Positions 10,397 to 18,659 of a stretch of 64,000 nt of DNA are shown one piece after another (the stretch's first letter is position 1; the number at the start of each line of letters is the position of its first letter). Where the stretch lies: contig CAJVZD010000014.1 of NCBI GenBank assembly GCA_913019905.1, positions 53,733-117,732 on the forward strand. Direction: 5' to 3'. A model generated the notes under the pieces. It did not search any database. It saw only the letters and a program-made list of their open reading frames with translations, and had not been told where the DNA came from. The DNA is from an uncultured Cellvibrionales bacterium (lineage in GTDB: Bacteria; Pseudomonadota; Gammaproteobacteria; Pseudomonadales; Dasaniaceae). The position numbers and the translations under genes were made by a program.

Positions 10397-10892
10397 TTGG
10401 CGTCAATGGCTCGGTCAAGCGCTATTCTATAGCCTATTCTTTGGACTGGTCGGCTATTTTTCATCCGCACCGGTATACCAACGGTACGATCATGACCTTG
10501 CGATGATAAAACTCAGCCTGCAACATGCAGGTAAAACTCTGGGTGAATGTCAAATCCGCAGCGCTGAAGAACTCGCACAGTTAGCACCCAATATGCGTAT
10601 CGCCAAGATCTGTCCGCGACAACGTTCCCCATTACAATTGGATTTACTGATCGATGGGCTAGCGGTCTACAGTGAACAGCTCGACCCGCGAGGCATTCAC
10701 AACGACGGACTTACCTCAGTCTATTTTCGGGTTCCGGTAGACTCAGGAAAAATCGATTTGCTGGTGAGAATGAAAGATCACCTGGAACAGGCTGAATTTC
10801 CCTACCAATTGAAACAGACGATTACCCTCAAACCAGCGCAAGTACTTGTTATCGATTTCGACGATCAGGGGAAAAAATTTACAATCATATAA
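10389..10892 (+). CDS. Membrane-anchored periplasmic protein of unknown function
   Basis: The ATG at 10389 follows an AAGGAAATATCCA site and overlaps the end of the preceding gene by 8 bases, so the two are translationally coupled. The 167-residue protein has one N-terminal helix (about residues 8-25) and a soluble periplasmic domain with Cys in GECQIRS and KICPRQRS. It ends in a beta-rich segment. I do not recognise the family. It is the last gene of the norSY operon and may be an assembly factor or partner of the cytochrome b fusion. Confidence 0.75.
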   Translation: MFSWRQWLGQALFYSLFFGLVGYFSSAPVYQRYDHDLAMIKLSLQHAGKTLGECQIRSAEELAQLAPNMRIAKICPRQRSPLQLDLLIDGLAVYSEQLDPRGIHNDGLTSVYFRVPVDSGKIDLLVRMKDHLEQAEFPYQLKQTITLKPAQVLVIDFDDQGKKFTII

Positions 10893-10987
10893 TCGAGCTG
10901 TGAGCCAGTTATGTACCACCATTCTTTGGAAACATTCTGTGGAAAGAATACAACCTGGAATGTGTTCAAAACAAGCCCACTGAAAAA

Positions 10988-11182
10988 TCATCCCAGATTG
11001 TTACTTTGAAGAACCCATTGCATTAATTCGAAACTCCCCATAGTCAGCACCAGAATAATGGCAAAGAAAATAATGTTTCTGTTCTTGAAGACGGCGCCAC
11101 GCTTTTTTTCTATCGTGCCCAGTAGCCAGTCAGAGAAAAGGTAGAGTAAAATAGCGACCAGAGTAAAGAGTGCAATATCCAA
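10988..11182 (-). CDS. Small two-helix membrane protein
   Basis: A 64-residue frame runs on the minus strand between the two respiratory operons. The start is a TTG behind a good GAAGGAAG ribosome site. Two hydrophobic helices (about residues 4-22 and 36-58) flank a basic loop (EKKRGAVFKNRN). I do not recognise it. The good ribosome site and clean topology support a real gene; its relation to the denitrification genes is unknown. Confidence 0.55.
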   Translation of the reverse strand: MDIALFTLVAILLYLFSDWLLGTIEKKRGAVFKNRNIIFFAIILVLTMGSFELMQWVLQSNNLG

Positions 11183-11316
11183 CGGAGCTTCCTTCTAACG
11201 GTTAAACAATAGATATACATGGGAATAATGCTTTAAACCATGTCCACGATCAATAAACTCGCATCAAAAAACATTTACCATAAGTCCAATGATTGAACCT
11301 GAAAAAAAATATAACC

Positions 11317-12303
11317 ATGACCACTAGAGTCCCTGCCGAGACGCAAAAATCGCTAGCTTTCTACACATTGATTGTGATAGTGACGACACTATTTATAAAT
11401 TTATTAAGCGCTTACATTCGCCATATCGACGCCGGTCTCGACTGCCAACCGTGGCCGCAATGTTATGCGCAAGTCGGTGAACAAGTTCAAGCTGAAGATT
11501 CAGGAAAAATTGCACAGCAAGCGCTAGCGCCGATCGATGGCGTTAAAAAAACGCACCGAGCGGTCGCCTCCTTTCTCGTTTTTGCCGTGCTCTTCCTCAT
11601 TCATCAGAGCAGGAAACCCAATGCCCTTAAAGGAGCAAATCCTACACTTCCCTATCTGTTACTCGCCGTCATCATCTTACTGGCCATTATTGGACCAGCC
11701 AGCTATTTGAAGACATTACCGATCATTGCTCTGCTCAATTTAGCCGGAGGAGTAACGTTACTTGCGATTGCCTGGTGGCTCTATTTGCAACTTGCCCACC
11801 AGTCGCTGCGGACTCATGATGCTCCCGTTTGGATAAACAGATTATGGATGGTGGCATTGGCCATCACCATTGTACAAATCCTGCTGGGAGCGTGGGTTAG
11901 TGCTAATTTTGCAGCGGACGCCTGCCGCGAGCTATTGGCATGCAACGCAGCCGGCGAATACTTGAAAACGGGATCCAGCGGGTTTGGGTATTTAAGAGAG
12001 CTGAATTTAGACGAAACAGGGCGTATAATATTTGACTCAAGTTCCGTGAGCATTCACCTGACTCATCGATTATTCAGTCTTCTGACCGGATCAATCCTGA
12101 TAGCCTCGGCTGTAGCTCTTTACAAATACCATAAGAGACTTGCCTTAATCGTTATTGCACTACTATCGATTCAGGCGTTCGCGGGCTTGATTTCTATTTT
12201 GTTAAGCGTGCCATTGATGGTAGTGATGATCCACAACCTCAATGCGACATTACTTTTGATTGCAGTCATGACTGTCAACTTTAAACTGGGACCGGCACAA
12301 TAA
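11317..12303 (+). CDS. Heme A synthase-like protein, first of two (CtaA/Cox15 family)
   Basis: This polytopic protein has the four family histidines in RHIDAGLDC, KKTHRAVAS, HLTHRLFS and MIHNLNAT. Periplasmic-loop cysteine pairs are present: DCQPWPQC and CRELLAC. Cysteine-pair CtaA proteins use these thiols in heme O to heme A conversion. The ATG at 11317 is preferred; a TTG at 11293 in frame is possible. It differs strongly from the next gene, one base downstream, so this is not a recent duplication. Heme A formation from the heme O made by CtaB is the expected role. Confidence 0.8.
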   Translation: MTTRVPAETQKSLAFYTLIVIVTTLFINLLSAYIRHIDAGLDCQPWPQCYAQVGEQVQAEDSGKIAQQALAPIDGVKKTHRAVASFLVFAVLFLIHQSRKPNALKGANPTLPYLLLAVIILLAIIGPASYLKTLPIIALLNLAGGVTLLAIAWWLYLQLAHQSLRTHDAPVWINRLWMVALAITIVQILLGAWVSANFAADACRELLACNAAGEYLKTGSSGFGYLRELNLDETGRIIFDSSSVSIHLTHRLFSLLTGSILIASAVALYKYHKRLALIVIALLSIQAFAGLISILLSVPLMVVMIHNLNATLLLIAVMTVNFKLGPAQ

Positions 12304-12304
12304 T

Positions 12305-13366
12305 ATGCTATCACGGCAACACCGATACAATCGACAGATCACACTCTGGCTACTGTTTTGTGCCTGCGTCATTTTGTTCATGATCTTGCTCGGAGGAGTA
12401 ACTCGGCTGACACATTCTGGGCTATCAATGGTTGAATGGAAACCTTTGGTGGGAGTTATTCCGCCTCTGAACGAATCGGCATGGATTGAAACCTTTGAAA
12501 AATATAAACAGTTCCCGGAGTATAAGAAGGTCAATCACAGAATGACAGTCGAGGAATTTAAGTCGATTTTCATGTATGAATATCTTCATCGGGTGCTCGG
12601 TCGCTTAATCGGTGTAATTTTTTTGTTACCTTTTTTATATTTCTATTTCAAAAAGCGAATTCCGGAAGGTCTTACGCCGAAATTGATCGTGATGTTTATT
12701 TTGGGAGGTCTACAGGGCTTGCTCGGCTGGTATATGGTTAAAAGTGGTTTAGTCGATAACCCGCGTGTCAGTCAGTATAGATTGACCGCCCATCTTGGCG
12801 CTGCGGTTATTATCTATGGCTATATTTTATGGGTGGCCTTCGGTTTATCTGCCAGTAAAGTCACTCAATCGATAGACAAGGGACTAAAGACCTTTTCGTT
12901 TACGATTACCGGATTGATCTTTCTGATGATTTTGTCGGGAGGATTGGTCGCAGGAACTCGGGCAGGATTACTTTATCCGACGTTTCCTCTCATGGGTGAC
13001 TCTTTCTTCCCGGCAGGACTTTATTCGATGACCCCGTCATGGCTGTCGATATTTGAAGATCTAACGACCATTCAATTTAATCACAGGATTTTTGCCTACG
13101 TATTATTTGCACTAATTTTTACTTTTGTTTTTAAAATATTGAAACAAGACATTTCACAGCGTTTACGCATCGGTGTTTATAGCTTAGCGGGGCTTCTATT
13201 AGTTCAAGTCAGCCTCGGAATTTCGGTATTGCTATACCATGTCCCTATTGCTCTGGCAGCTGCTCATCAAGGTGTTGCGGTAATGCTATTCACGGCCACA
13301 CTTTTCGTCAGTCATAACCTTCACGATCTGCACAAGAAAAACTTGGTGGCGAGCACGATGATATGA
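12305..13366 (+). CDS. ctaA: Heme A synthase, Cox15 type
   Basis: The 353-residue protein has the proteobacterial/mitochondrial Cox15 signatures: GGVTRLTHSGLSMVEWKP, EYLHRVLGR, LTAHLGAA, FNHRIFAY and AAHQGVAV, covering the four heme-binding histidines. It lacks the cysteine-pair loop of the preceding paralogue. Its last codons overlap the sco start by 4 bases (ATGA). Heme A made here must serve a heme-copper enzyme; the two candidates in the window are norY and the protein at 13967. Confidence 0.9.
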   Translation: MLSRQHRYNRQITLWLLFCACVILFMILLGGVTRLTHSGLSMVEWKPLVGVIPPLNESAWIETFEKYKQFPEYKKVNHRMTVEEFKSIFMYEYLHRVLGRLIGVIFLLPFLYFYFKKRIPEGLTPKLIVMFILGGLQGLLGWYMVKSGLVDNPRVSQYRLTAHLGAAVIIYGYILWVAFGLSASKVTQSIDKGLKTFSFTITGLIFLMILSGGLVAGTRAGLLYPTFPLMGDSFFPAGLYSMTPSWLSIFEDLTTIQFNHRIFAYVLFALIFTFVFKILKQDISQRLRIGVYSLAGLLLVQVSLGISVLLYHVPIALAAAHQGVAVMLFTATLFVSHNLHDLHKKNLVASTMI

Positions 13367-13947
13367 GTCGACTTGCCACCGTCGCTCTTGCAATAGCCAT
13401 TCTGCTACTGGCGGCGATGACGTCTTACTTAGTTATTGATGACCAACGACGACAACTGCCCGTTCTTCAGGACATAGGCGGGAACTTCAGCCTTCCAAGT
13501 ACTGACAATCGCGAAGTACAACTAACGGATTTTGCTGGTAAGGTGGTGTTATTGAACTTTGGATTCACCAGTTGTCCTGACGTATGCCCCACGGTTTTAT
13601 CTCGAATGCGATCTGTTATGGAAATCCTTAACGGCGATAGCACTGAGATCCAAGCGCTTTTTGTCACCATCGATCCAGAGCGCGATGTTTTAAGCAAACT
13701 TAAAACCTATCTATCCTTTTTTCATCCTTCATTCGTGGGTTTACGAGGCGACGCTCAACAATTAAAAACAGTGGCAACTCTTTATAAAGCAGTTTTCGAA
13801 AAAGAAACGATAGACTCGAGTATTGATTATGGATTTCGACATAGCAATCACATATACCTCATTGACCAAGAGGGTAAAACGCGCGCCATGTACTCCGGAT
13901 CGGCCAAGCCGGCATTAATTGCCCAGGAAATTAGTACACTTTTGTAA
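13363..13947 (+). CDS. Sco1/SenC-family copper chaperone, second copy
   Basis: The 194-residue protein has a single N-terminal membrane anchor, the CPDVCP copper motif and the distal His in RHSNHIYLID, with the usual TIDPERD segment. It is the shorter, classic Sco form, unlike the C-terminally anchored copy at 7856. The start overlaps the ctaA stop (ATGA). It probably matures the CuA or CuB centre of a heme-copper protein encoded in this island. Confidence 0.9.
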   Translation: MSRLATVALAIAILLLAAMTSYLVIDDQRRQLPVLQDIGGNFSLPSTDNREVQLTDFAGKVVLLNFGFTSCPDVCPTVLSRMRSVMEILNGDSTEIQALFVTIDPERDVLSKLKTYLSFFHPSFVGLRGDAQQLKTVATLYKAVFEKETIDSSIDYGFRHSNHIYLIDQEGKTRAMYSGSAKPALIAQEISTLL

Positions 13948-13966
13948 GCAAGGAATCACTTTGAAC

Positions 13967-15319
13967 ATGAATGAAACGTTCGCAATTCCTCACATTCACC
14001 CCGCTGCTAAGAAGCTCGCACTCGGCTGGATTTGGCTGGGTGTATACTCCTTAGTCGCGGCAGGGTTTTTAGCCGTTCTACTGGCTTTTTCGCGAACGCC
14101 CGTTTTACAGGAATTAATGCCAACCAACGACTTTTTCAAAGTTGCCCTGGTTGTCCATGTCGATCTATCAGTATTGATTTGGTTTCTCGCCTGCTCGGGA
14201 ATTTTGTGGACAATTTTTGGCGTCCATCGTTCTTCATTATGGAGCAAAGCCGCCTTTATGTTAGCCGTAGCCGGTACTGTTCTGCTGAGCATTTCACCTT
14301 TTTTAGGTACCGCTAAACCACTAATGAACAATTATATACCGGTACTATTACAACCCTGGTTTTTCTTTGGATTGATCATTGTTACGGCGGGCCTTGTTGT
14401 ACAGGCGCTCGGGTTTATTAGCAGTAAACTACCCGTGATAAAAGAACCCAATGGCACGGATGCGCTGCATTTCGCCTTATATCTCTCGGCAATAGGAGCC
14501 TTAGTCGCCGTCGTTTGCGTTGCGGTATCTTATATCAACATTCCCGACACCATCTCTGGTAAATTTTATTACGATCTTCTATTTTGGGGAGGCGGCCATG
14601 TCCACCAGTTTGTGAATACGGTGTTATTGCTGGTAGCCTGGACAATGCTGGCTAGTGCCTGCGGTAATGACCTGCGACTAAGCCCCAAATTGAGCTTATT
14701 ATTGTTCACACTGGTCGTAGTACCTCTCCTATGGCTCCCTTCGTTATACAGTTATGATATAGAATCCAGCGAACACATCGTCGGTTTTACAGACTTAATG
14801 CGAAAAGGCGGTCTTGCGTCTATTCCTATTGGTTTATTAGTCTTCTTTAGTACGTTCCGCTTCCCTGCCCTTAACGAACAACAAAAGCCACTACGTGCCG
14901 CACTGATCAGCTCGATAACTCTTTTTGGCGCAGGAGGTATTCTCGGGTTTATGATCCAGGGATCTAATACCGTCATTCCAGCTCATTACCATGGGTCGAT
15001 AGTGGGTGTGACGATGGCATTCATGGGAGTCGTTTTTATGCTATTACCGCATTTGGATCGACCTGTAACAAGACCAAAACTCGCGTACTGGATGCCCTGG
15101 CTGTACGGCGGAGGACAGTTAACTCATATTACGGCGCTTGCCTGGACAGGTGGTTACGGTGTGAAACGCAAAACTTCCGGCGATGCACAGGACCTTGATA
15201 ACTTGCAAGAAGTTGTCGGAATGGCAATAATGGGGTTCGGCAGCTTAGTCGCTGTTATTGGAGGTGTTTTATTTCTTGTTATCGTCATCTCCGCATTATT
15301 AAAACGCCCTCAAACCTAA
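13967..15319 (+). CDS. Divergent heme-copper-superfamily subunit I with altered metal site
   Basis: This protein of about 450 residues has some 12 membrane helices and a recognisable heme-copper ligand pattern: H64 (VHVDLS) and H342 for low-spin heme, H340 (AHYHGS) for high-spin heme, and H211 in FWGGGHVHQF as first ligand of the second metal. The usual adjacent His-His pair is replaced by E269-H270 (SSEHIVGFT), and position H211+4 is Phe. It is thus neither a standard oxidase nor norB. The overall style is closest to proteins loosely annotated as cbb3-type subunit I. Starts at TTG 13961 (better spaced from AAGGA) or ATG 13967 are both possible. It ends the ctaA-ctaA-sco operon. Confidence 0.75.
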   Translation: MNETFAIPHIHPAAKKLALGWIWLGVYSLVAAGFLAVLLAFSRTPVLQELMPTNDFFKVALVVHVDLSVLIWFLACSGILWTIFGVHRSSLWSKAAFMLAVAGTVLLSISPFLGTAKPLMNNYIPVLLQPWFFFGLIIVTAGLVVQALGFISSKLPVIKEPNGTDALHFALYLSAIGALVAVVCVAVSYINIPDTISGKFYYDLLFWGGGHVHQFVNTVLLLVAWTMLASACGNDLRLSPKLSLLLFTLVVVPLLWLPSLYSYDIESSEHIVGFTDLMRKGGLASIPIGLLVFFSTFRFPALNEQQKPLRAALISSITLFGAGGILGFMIQGSNTVIPAHYHGSIVGVTMAFMGVVFMLLPHLDRPVTRPKLAYWMPWLYGGGQLTHITALAWTGGYGVKRKTSGDAQDLDNLQEVVGMAIMGFGSLVAVIGGVLFLVIVISALLKRPQT

Positions 15320-15323
15320 AGTA

Positions 15324-15337
15324 TTGATTACGATCAA
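15324..15337 (+). promoter_or_regulatory. Perfect FNR/Dnr box upstream of cytochrome c gene
   Basis: TTGAT-TACG-ATCAA is a perfect consensus site 5 bases after the preceding stop and about 93 bases before the cytochrome c start. It gives the cytochrome its own anaerobic/NO-controlled promoter. Confidence 0.85.
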
Positions 15338-15429
15338 CGACTGACATTCACCGTTAAATTAACCTACAGCCAACAGATTATCTTATAGCAATAACTATAC
15401 ATAACCACTTGTTCGATGGAGAACCAAAA

Positions 15430-15735
15430 ATGAAGAAAGTACTTATACCTTTAGTCGCAGCAGCTTTAGCCGTAAGCTCAGGATTCAGTTTCGCTGCCGG
15501 CGATGCCGCTAAAGGAAAGGCGAAAGCGGCGACTTGTGCTGGATGTCACGGCCCCGCCGGAATGAGTTTCAATACATTGTGGCCTAACTTGGCCGGCCAA
15601 AAAGAAGGCTATTTGATTAAGCAAATTGCGGCATTTAGAGATGGCGTACGCAATGATCCGATGATGGCTTCAATGGTTAAAAGTCTTTCTGACGAAGATA
15701 TTGCAAATCTAGCGGCCTATTACGCTGGCTTATAA
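15430..15735 (+). CDS. Small periplasmic class I cytochrome c
   Basis: The ATG at 15430 follows a GGAG site and gives a signal peptide ending in SFAA. The mature domain of about 80 residues has CAGCH and a C-terminal Met ligand in PMMASMV, with the LWPNLAGQKEGYL pattern of c5/c4-type domains. A soluble mono-heme cytochrome with its own perfect FNR/Dnr box beside nirS and norSY is the likely electron donor to NirS and to the CuA site of NorS (inference from context). Confidence 0.9.
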   Translation: MKKVLIPLVAAALAVSSGFSFAAGDAAKGKAKAATCAGCHGPAGMSFNTLWPNLAGQKEGYLIKQIAAFRDGVRNDPMMASMVKSLSDEDIANLAAYYAGL

Positions 15736-16039
15736 TAGCACCTGTTTTTGTCGGCTTATGCTGTTGAAAACAGCTCTGTTTTCCTAGCAGGAATTTTCCT
15801 CATGCAAGGCAATCGGGCCGACAAGATTTTCCAGCCGTAAGATTCCGAGATCTCAGATAGAGATTCCGGGATGGGTCTCTGAGAATTGTAAACGGAGGAA
15901 AAATCCACAGAAATTCTTTACTTTCTTTGCAAAGCGTTCTCGCAGCAGACATCAAATCATATTAGCAAAGGGGCTGTTTAGTTAAACCTAGTTTTGCAGA
16001 TTTAACCATAGTTAACCATATAGTTAAGTGATTGCTTAA
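15736..16039. other. Gene-free gap between cytochrome c and dnr, with a hairpin
   Basis: The two flanking genes converge here. A GAAAACA / TGTTTTC inverted repeat with a 4-base loop at 15766-15783 may end the cytochrome transcript. Further on, AGATTCCG-GAT occurs twice within 30 bases. I see no coding signal. Confidence 0.4.
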
Positions 16040-16723
16040 TCATTCATAATGCTCAAGCCTGCCCAAATCCGCGACCGTTATTTTACGCCCATCAATTTCT
16101 ACGATTCCGTCCTCCTTCATACGATTAAAGATTCTGGACAGTGTTTCTGGCTGAATGGCCAATTGAGCGGCAATCAGCCTTTTTGCAACCGGTAACTCTA
16201 AAGAGTGTTCGCCGTCACCTTCTTGATCCAGTAGCGCGAGAAAGTAGCGAACCACCCGAATAGTCGAATTCTTTAGGGACAACATTTCAATTTCTCGAAT
16301 GCGCTTGTGTAAATGTATGCTTAAGTCACCGAGCAGTTCAATCGCGAGGTTACTGTCGGCCAGTAGCATTTTCTTATACTCTATATTCGAAAATGAAAAC
16401 AATGTTGTCGATTCAACTGCCTGGGCATTGACCGGATATTTACTAGCAGCTAGAAACATTAAGGCCTCAGCGAAAGTTTGATTGGCTTTAAACAGCTCTA
16501 TTATTTTTTCGGTACCGTCGGGTAGCAGACGTAACAATTTCATTTTACCAGAGACGACGAAGTAGAAACGTTCCGCTTGCTCTCCCTGGGAAAACAAATG
16601 TTGACCTTTCTCCAAATTCAACAAATGGGCGGTCTTAAGTAAAGTCTCTAACTGCTCATCGTCCATTGGCGCAAATAAATGATGTTTGTGTAAAACCTGT
16701 TTGTGGATAGTTTCAAACTTCAC
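16040..16723 (-). CDS. dnr: Dnr-type CRP/FNR family regulator
   Basis: The protein has a cyclic-nucleotide-binding-like sensor domain, a long dimerisation helix and a Crp-type winged helix. The recognition helix contains PETLSRIF; E-x-x-S-R is the FNR pattern for TTGAT. A GTG at 16723 behind AAAAGGTG is the likely start; an ATG 18 codons upstream (16777) is in frame but adds an unlikely basic stretch. From the GTG there is no cysteine at all, so it cannot be an oxygen-sensing 4Fe-4S FNR. This fits the NO-responsive Dnr/Nnr group, which senses NO through heme in Pseudomonas. It is the obvious regulator of the boxes before nirI, nirS, norSY and the cytochrome. Confidence 0.85.
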   Translation of the reverse strand: MKFETIHKQVLHKHHLFAPMDDEQLETLLKTAHLLNLEKGQHLFSQGEQAERFYFVVSGKMKLLRLLPDGTEKIIELFKANQTFAEALMFLAASKYPVNAQAVESTTLFSFSNIEYKKMLLADSNLAIELLGDLSIHLHKRIREIEMLSLKNSTIRVVRYFLALLDQEGDGEHSLELPVAKRLIAAQLAIQPETLSRIFNRMKEDGIVEIDGRKITVADLGRLEHYE

Positions 16724-16912
16724 GAAAACACCTTTTAAAACACAGACGTGACCTCTCCGCCGAAGCGGATGACACAAATGAAAGAATTGCCAGATAACCT
16801 AGTTCGATGGATGAAATTTCTGAGGACTCTGTACAATACTTTTTAAGTCCACGATCTCCAACGGACTATAAATTAACAGAGTTTTAAAGGACGGGATAAG
16901 ATCTACATCAAG

Positions 16913-17329
16913 TTATTCCGTAATTTCAGCTTCTTCTCCCTTGATGAAAAGTGTCGATAAAATTTCGTCTACAGAACTATCATCCATGCCCGCGTTCTCT
17001 TCATCGCAACTGTAAATGATAAATATGAGTAAATCATCTAAGCGCAAATACCACTCGCGGATCGCCTCATCGCCATCTTTGTAACAATAATAATAGCCGC
17101 TTAAATCTGCGACCTGAATCTCTTGTCCGGCACCAAACTGCTCTTCTATCTCCGCCGTAAATTCACGTAATTCTTTATCGTCTACCTTGCCATTCTCCTT
17201 TTGTAAGGTGGTTAATTCAATAACACCGACACCATCCTCGTCGCCAATAGTAATAGCATCGTCTACCTGCTCTGCTTCCCATTCGTCGGGCAAATCAATA
17301 ATCCACCACTGACTCTCAACAACTCTCAT
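16913..17329 (-). CDS. Acidic protein of unknown function
   Basis: About 138 residues, strongly acidic, beginning MRVVESQWWIIDLPDEWEAE. The ATG at 17329 has a GAGTGAGG ribosome site that overlaps the end of rimI; a TTG at 17347 would overlap rimI. The predicted fold is mixed beta with a WYLRLDDLLIFIIYSC strand pair. I do not recognise a named family. It is the last gene of a likely unit leuA - 17805 gene - rimI - this gene. Confidence 0.7.
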   Translation of the reverse strand: MRVVESQWWIIDLPDEWEAEQVDDAITIGDEDGVGVIELTTLQKENGKVDDKELREFTAEIEEQFGAGQEIQVADLSGYYYCYKDGDEAIREWYLRLDDLLIFIIYSCDEENAGMDDSSVDEILSTLFIKGEEAEITE

Positions 17330-17343
17330 TGAATATTCCTCAC

Positions 17344-17805
17344 TCAAACTGTTTCTAATAACGCCTGCGGCAACTGCCTCGACATAACCAGGGCATCTTC
17401 GCGTTCGTTAAGACCTGGATAATAGTTTTTTCGTACTCCAACCTTATGGAAGCCCATCGACCGATAAAGACTTTGTGCGCGAATATTGGATATGCGCACT
17501 TCCAAAAAACACTTTAAAACCCCGGCTCTACTTTGTTCGCCCAGCCCGTGTTCCAAAATCAACCGGCCGAACCCTTGGGCTTGTTTTTTCGGGTGCACAA
17601 CAATATTCAATAAACTACATTCATCTATAACTCGTTGAAAAATCGAAAAACCGCAAATGCTATTATCGACTTCTAAAACAGTCGCACTGTCTTCAGATTG
17701 AACACAATCAGCAAACTGCGACAAGCTCCAGGGGAACTCGGTAGCGGCAGTTTCAATCGCTAAGACTGCATCCAGGTCACTATCGTTCATGGGGCGCAAG
17801 AACAT
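17344..17805 (-). CDS. rimI: Ribosomal-protein-alanine N-acetyltransferase
   Basis: RimI acetylates the N-terminal alanine of ribosomal protein S18. The 153-residue GNAT protein shows LNIVVHPKKQAQGFGRLIL (acetyl-CoA loop), EVRISNIRAQSLYRSMGF and the YYPGLNEREDALVM tail typical of RimI. It overlaps the upstream gene by one base, so translation is coupled. Confidence 0.9.
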   Translation of the reverse strand: MFLRPMNDSDLDAVLAIETAATEFPWSLSQFADCVQSEDSATVLEVDNSICGFSIFQRVIDECSLLNIVVHPKKQAQGFGRLILEHGLGEQSRAGVLKCFLEVRISNIRAQSLYRSMGFHKVGVRKNYYPGLNEREDALVMSRQLPQALLETV

Positions 17806-18650
17806 TATTTCTTTTTCAATACCCGATGAAGGGGCTGCAAATCAAACCATGCCGCCTTTTTTGTAGCCGTATCTTTCATCATCTGCGAAGCACTATGAGT
17901 ACAAATGAGCTCAACGGACAATTCCTTATGATTGATAAATTGTCCGTTAGCTGACGATTGTTCACAAAGATAGGGTTTTGCGGTGTCGCCCAGAATTAAT
18001 ATATACGATAGGCTTAAATGACTAATTTGTTTGAGCAAAAACGATTCCAACGTTTGCTTCGCTGCGGTGGCACTCTGATCAAACTGTGCCTTTTTTACCA
18101 TCGGCCAGTTAAAGGTATCAAGCGTCAATTGCTGGCTTTTGGCGCCAACTGCAAACAACATATTTGTCACTAACTGCAAATATTCCGGGCGCTTAACTGT
18201 GTCATCCAGGCCGTCATCAATGATCAGTATGTTCGCACCGCGGATTATCGTCAGGGAAAATTGTGGCACTGAATCTACGGTGCGTTCATTAGCGGCTACG
18301 GTTCTTACACCTTGTGTAGCACTCTCGATTACCTGGCTGACTCTGCCATTTTCTATCTTCTTCTTTGGACTTGACTTTGAATCGGATTCGTCATCAAACA
18401 AGGCGTACAATGCTTCGCTACTTTTATTCTTTCCCTTAGATACCGCTGGCTCAGCGGTATTTCTTTCTTCTGTTAGTGGCGCCGGCTTTGCCTCTACGTT
18501 GTCGTCGGTATAACCCGCATTCTCATTAACTTCATTGCCTATCGGTAATTCACAAAGCTCGGAAACCTTAGCGCCGGGCAGCAGTAGTTTGGGATAATAG
18601 TAGTCGACTCCCATTGCGTCCAAATAAGCGTAGCGCTGCAATTCGTTCAT
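17805..18650 (-). CDS. rimI-linked protein of unknown function
   Basis: The 281-residue protein has a short conserved-looking N-terminus (RYAYLDAMGVDYYYPKLLLPGAK), a low-complexity charged linker (about residues 45-125) and a folded C-terminal domain with ILIIDDG and YILILGDTAKPYL. In other gammaproteobacteria the gene before rimI is often holD (DNA polymerase III psi subunit) or an uncharacterised uracil-glycosylase-fold-like protein. The present sequence fits the latter layout, but I cannot assign it firmly. It starts 9 bases after the leuA stop. Confidence 0.7.
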   Translation of the reverse strand: MNELQRYAYLDAMGVDYYYPKLLLPGAKVSELCELPIGNEVNENAGYTDDNVEAKPAPLTEERNTAEPAVSKGKNKSSEALYALFDDESDSKSSPKKKIENGRVSQVIESATQGVRTVAANERTVDSVPQFSLTIIRGANILIIDDGLDDTVKRPEYLQLVTNMLFAVGAKSQQLTLDTFNWPMVKKAQFDQSATAAKQTLESFLLKQISHLSLSYILILGDTAKPYLCEQSSANGQFINHKELSVELICTHSASQMMKDTATKKAAWFDLQPLHRVLKKK

Positions 18651-18659
18651 CTGTTTATG

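Noticed and set aside
16040..16723. Calling the regulator Fnr/Anr (oxygen sensor)
   Set aside because: It has no cysteines for an iron-sulfur cluster when read from the likely GTG start.
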